Assembly (NCBI GenBank): GCA_017504335.1
Contig: JAFVRI010000072.1
Coordinates: 1 to 6,433 of the forward strand
Direction of reading: 5' to 3'
Source of the DNA: Clostridia bacterium
GTDB taxonomy: Bacteria; Bacillota; Clostridia; Oscillospirales; CAG-272
Length of the DNA stretch: 6,433 bases
Of the stretch, positions 5,904 to 6,433 are shown one piece after another. Numbering within the stretch: position 1 is the first letter of the stretch; each line of letters begins with the position of its first letter. The position numbers and the translations under genes were made by a program. The notes beneath the pieces are model-generated. The model ran no database searches. It was not told the origin of the DNA and was given only the letters and a program-made list of their open reading frames with translations.

Positions 5904-5939
5904 ATATCGCATCTGCCGGAGATAGGCAGATACCGATAT
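5904..5939 (-). promoter_or_regulatory. leader hairpin upstream of the RepA-like gene
   Basis: ATCTGCC (5911-5917) pairs perfectly with GGCAGAT (5925-5931) around a 7-base loop. Outside it, ATATCG (5904-5909) pairs with CGATAT (5934-5939), with a 1-versus-2-base internal bulge. The structure sits about 27 bases upstream of the ribosome binding site of the RepA-like gene. No T-run follows on either strand, so it is not a plain terminator. It could protect the message, act as a leader control element, or bind an initiator. Confidence 0.6.
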
Positions 5940-6315
5940 TCAAAAGCGGAAGCATACGTCTATTGTGAGAAAGTCCAACAGAGTTCCTCATCCGCAAAAA
6001 ACCTGTCCGCACGTCGTTCCTATGCTCTTATTCGACCACGTATTCGCTGTAGAACGGTTGCTCGCGAAAGCGCTGTTACGCTTCTTTCTCCTTCGCACAC
6101 ACCTTGCGATGTGCTGTCATGGCATATCCGTCCTGCTTCGTATCCCGAGCGTCAGGGTATTCGGTTGAGCGGATACGACTATGCACAAGGTGTATCCGCA
6201 GAAAAGAAAAACCGCATCCCGAGACCGATGCGAATTCCTCTCTATCAATACCCCGACATGAAACTGACGAATTGTTCCTGCGTGTGAAAAATATTTTCGA
6301 AAAATTTTTTTGAGC
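5940..6315. other. intergenic stretch with no supported gene, rich in inverted repeats
   Basis: No open frame on either strand has a convincing start with ribosome binding site plus protein-like content. The longest minus-strand frame crosses the terminator at 6316-6351, and the plus-strand frame runs antisense into the RepA-like gene. I see several short inverted repeats: GCGGATAC/GTATCCGC (6169-6199), CGCATC/GATGCG (6213-6232), AAGCG/CGCTT near 6068-6083, and GCACA/TGTGC near 6096-6115. The stretch could hold the promoter of the RepA-like gene, a replication origin of the element, or a decayed gene. A weak minus-strand promoter candidate (TTGGAC, 16 bases, TATGCT) lies near 5950-5980. Confidence 0.4.
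6169..6199. repeat. 8-bp inverted repeat
   Basis: GCGGATAC (6169-6176) and GTATCCGC (6192-6199) are perfect reverse complements separated by 15 bases. Related motifs CATATCC and CGTATCC occur just left (6123-6155). The spacing suits a dimeric protein site or a loop structure; function is unknown. Confidence 0.55.
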
Positions 6316-6351
6316 AAAAAAAAAGGCCCCTCGGATTTTACTCCGAAGGGC
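6316..6351 (-). terminator. intrinsic terminator of the gene entering from the right
   Basis: On the minus strand GCCCTTCGGA (6342-6351) pairs with TCCGAGGGGC (6326-6335), ten positions with one mismatch, around a 6-base loop. A short C-C step and a run of nine T follow (plus-strand A-run 6316-6324). It lies 16 bases downstream of the stop codon at 6368-6370. Confidence 0.92.
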
Positions 6352-6367
6352 GTGAGGTTGTAAGTAT

Positions 6368-6433
6368 TCAGTTGTTGAAGTCAGCACAGAAATCAATGAG
6401 TGCTTTCTTCATTTTCTCCATGCGCGTGGTCAC
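6368..6433 (-). CDS. C-terminal end of an unidentified protein
   Basis: Only 21 codons and a TGA stop are inside the window. The visible end reads VTTRMEKMKKALIDFCADFN plus a final N. It is open to the right edge, points the same way as the other element genes, and is directly followed by a strong terminator, which supports it being a real gene end. The sequence is charged and probably helical, but too short to assign a family. By position it belongs to the element and is transcribed separately from the RepA-like gene. Confidence 0.6.
   Translation of the reverse strand: MTTRMEKMKKALIDFCADFNN

Larger units (their letters stand above)
1102..6433. mobile_element. integrative and mobilizable element, integrase end (partial)
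   Basis: Integrase, excisionase-like protein, MobC, relaxase, oriT-like hairpin and a RepA-like ATPase form a contiguous minus-strand block beside tRNA-Ser(UGA). This is the standard content of an integrative and mobilizable element. No type IV secretion or coupling-protein gene is visible, so transfer would depend on a helper, at least for the part seen. The left boundary is placed at the tRNA 3' end by convention: tyrosine integrases often recombine within a tRNA and restore it with element DNA. No second copy of the tRNA 3' segment occurs in the window, so the other end lies beyond 6433 and the exact core cannot be set. Cargo genes, if any, are outside the window. Confidence 0.82.

Noticed and set aside
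5655..6287. Plus-strand open frame of 210 codons
   Set aside because: It is antisense to the Walker A part of the RepA-like gene, then runs into the inverted-repeat gap; no domain or good ribosome binding site.
6076..6396. Minus-strand open frame of 106 codons
   Set aside because: It begins upstream of and reads through the strong terminator at 6316-6351 and overlaps the end of the incoming gene; composition is not protein-like.
1..6433. CRISPR array or insertion sequence
   Set aside because: No regularly spaced direct repeats and no transposase-like frame or terminal inverted repeats were seen.

Overview
The window looks like a low-to-mid GC Firmicute of the class Clostridia, possibly a gut Oscillospiraceae-like lineage. 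The reasons are strong AGGAGG-type ribosome binding sites, a diaminopimelate dehydrogenase gene, U-tailed intrinsic terminators, and a mobilization module of a type I know from clostridial elements. The genus cannot be fixed from this sequence. All protein-coding genes found lie on the minus strand.

Layout. At 1-377 is the 5' part of a chromosomal meso-diaminopimelate dehydrogenase gene (ddh). Divergent from it is a perfect consensus sigma-A-type promoter on the plus strand (502-530). It is followed by about 480 bases with no gene but with several strong hairpins, an 18-bp perfect inverted repeat (786-827) and a truncated tRNA-Ser copy that stops at the anticodon loop (824-864). The intact tRNA-Ser(UGA) lies at 1014-1101 and has its own terminator.

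Right of the tRNA the window holds the integrase end of an integrative and mobilizable element, read leftward toward the tRNA. In transcription order it has: the last 21 codons of an unidentified gene plus a terminator (6433-6316); a hairpin-rich gap; a broken RepA-like hexameric ATPase gene (5863-4789); a candidate oriT (4713-4768); mobC; a MOBP-type relaxase; an excisionase-like protein; a tyrosine integrase; and a double-HTH protein. A bidirectional-type terminator (1217-1259) closes the run. The five genes from mobC to the double-HTH protein overlap or are 1 to 14 bases apart, so mobilization and excision/integration are probably expressed from one transcript.

How the genes may work together (inference from families). 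Integrase plus one or both excisionase-like proteins would cut the element out of the tRNA-Ser site. MobC and the relaxase would nick oriT, and a co-resident conjugative element would supply the transfer channel, since no type IV secretion gene is visible. The RepA-like ATPase would have unwound DNA for replication of the excised circle. It carries two lesions, a 1-base frameshift in an A-run and an in-frame TAG, so either it is dead or its expression needs recoding.

The most interesting signals are the layered tRNA-Ser 5' fragments between a tRNA-like promoter and the intact tRNA, the two lesions in the RepA-like gene, and the composite oriT-like hairpin.
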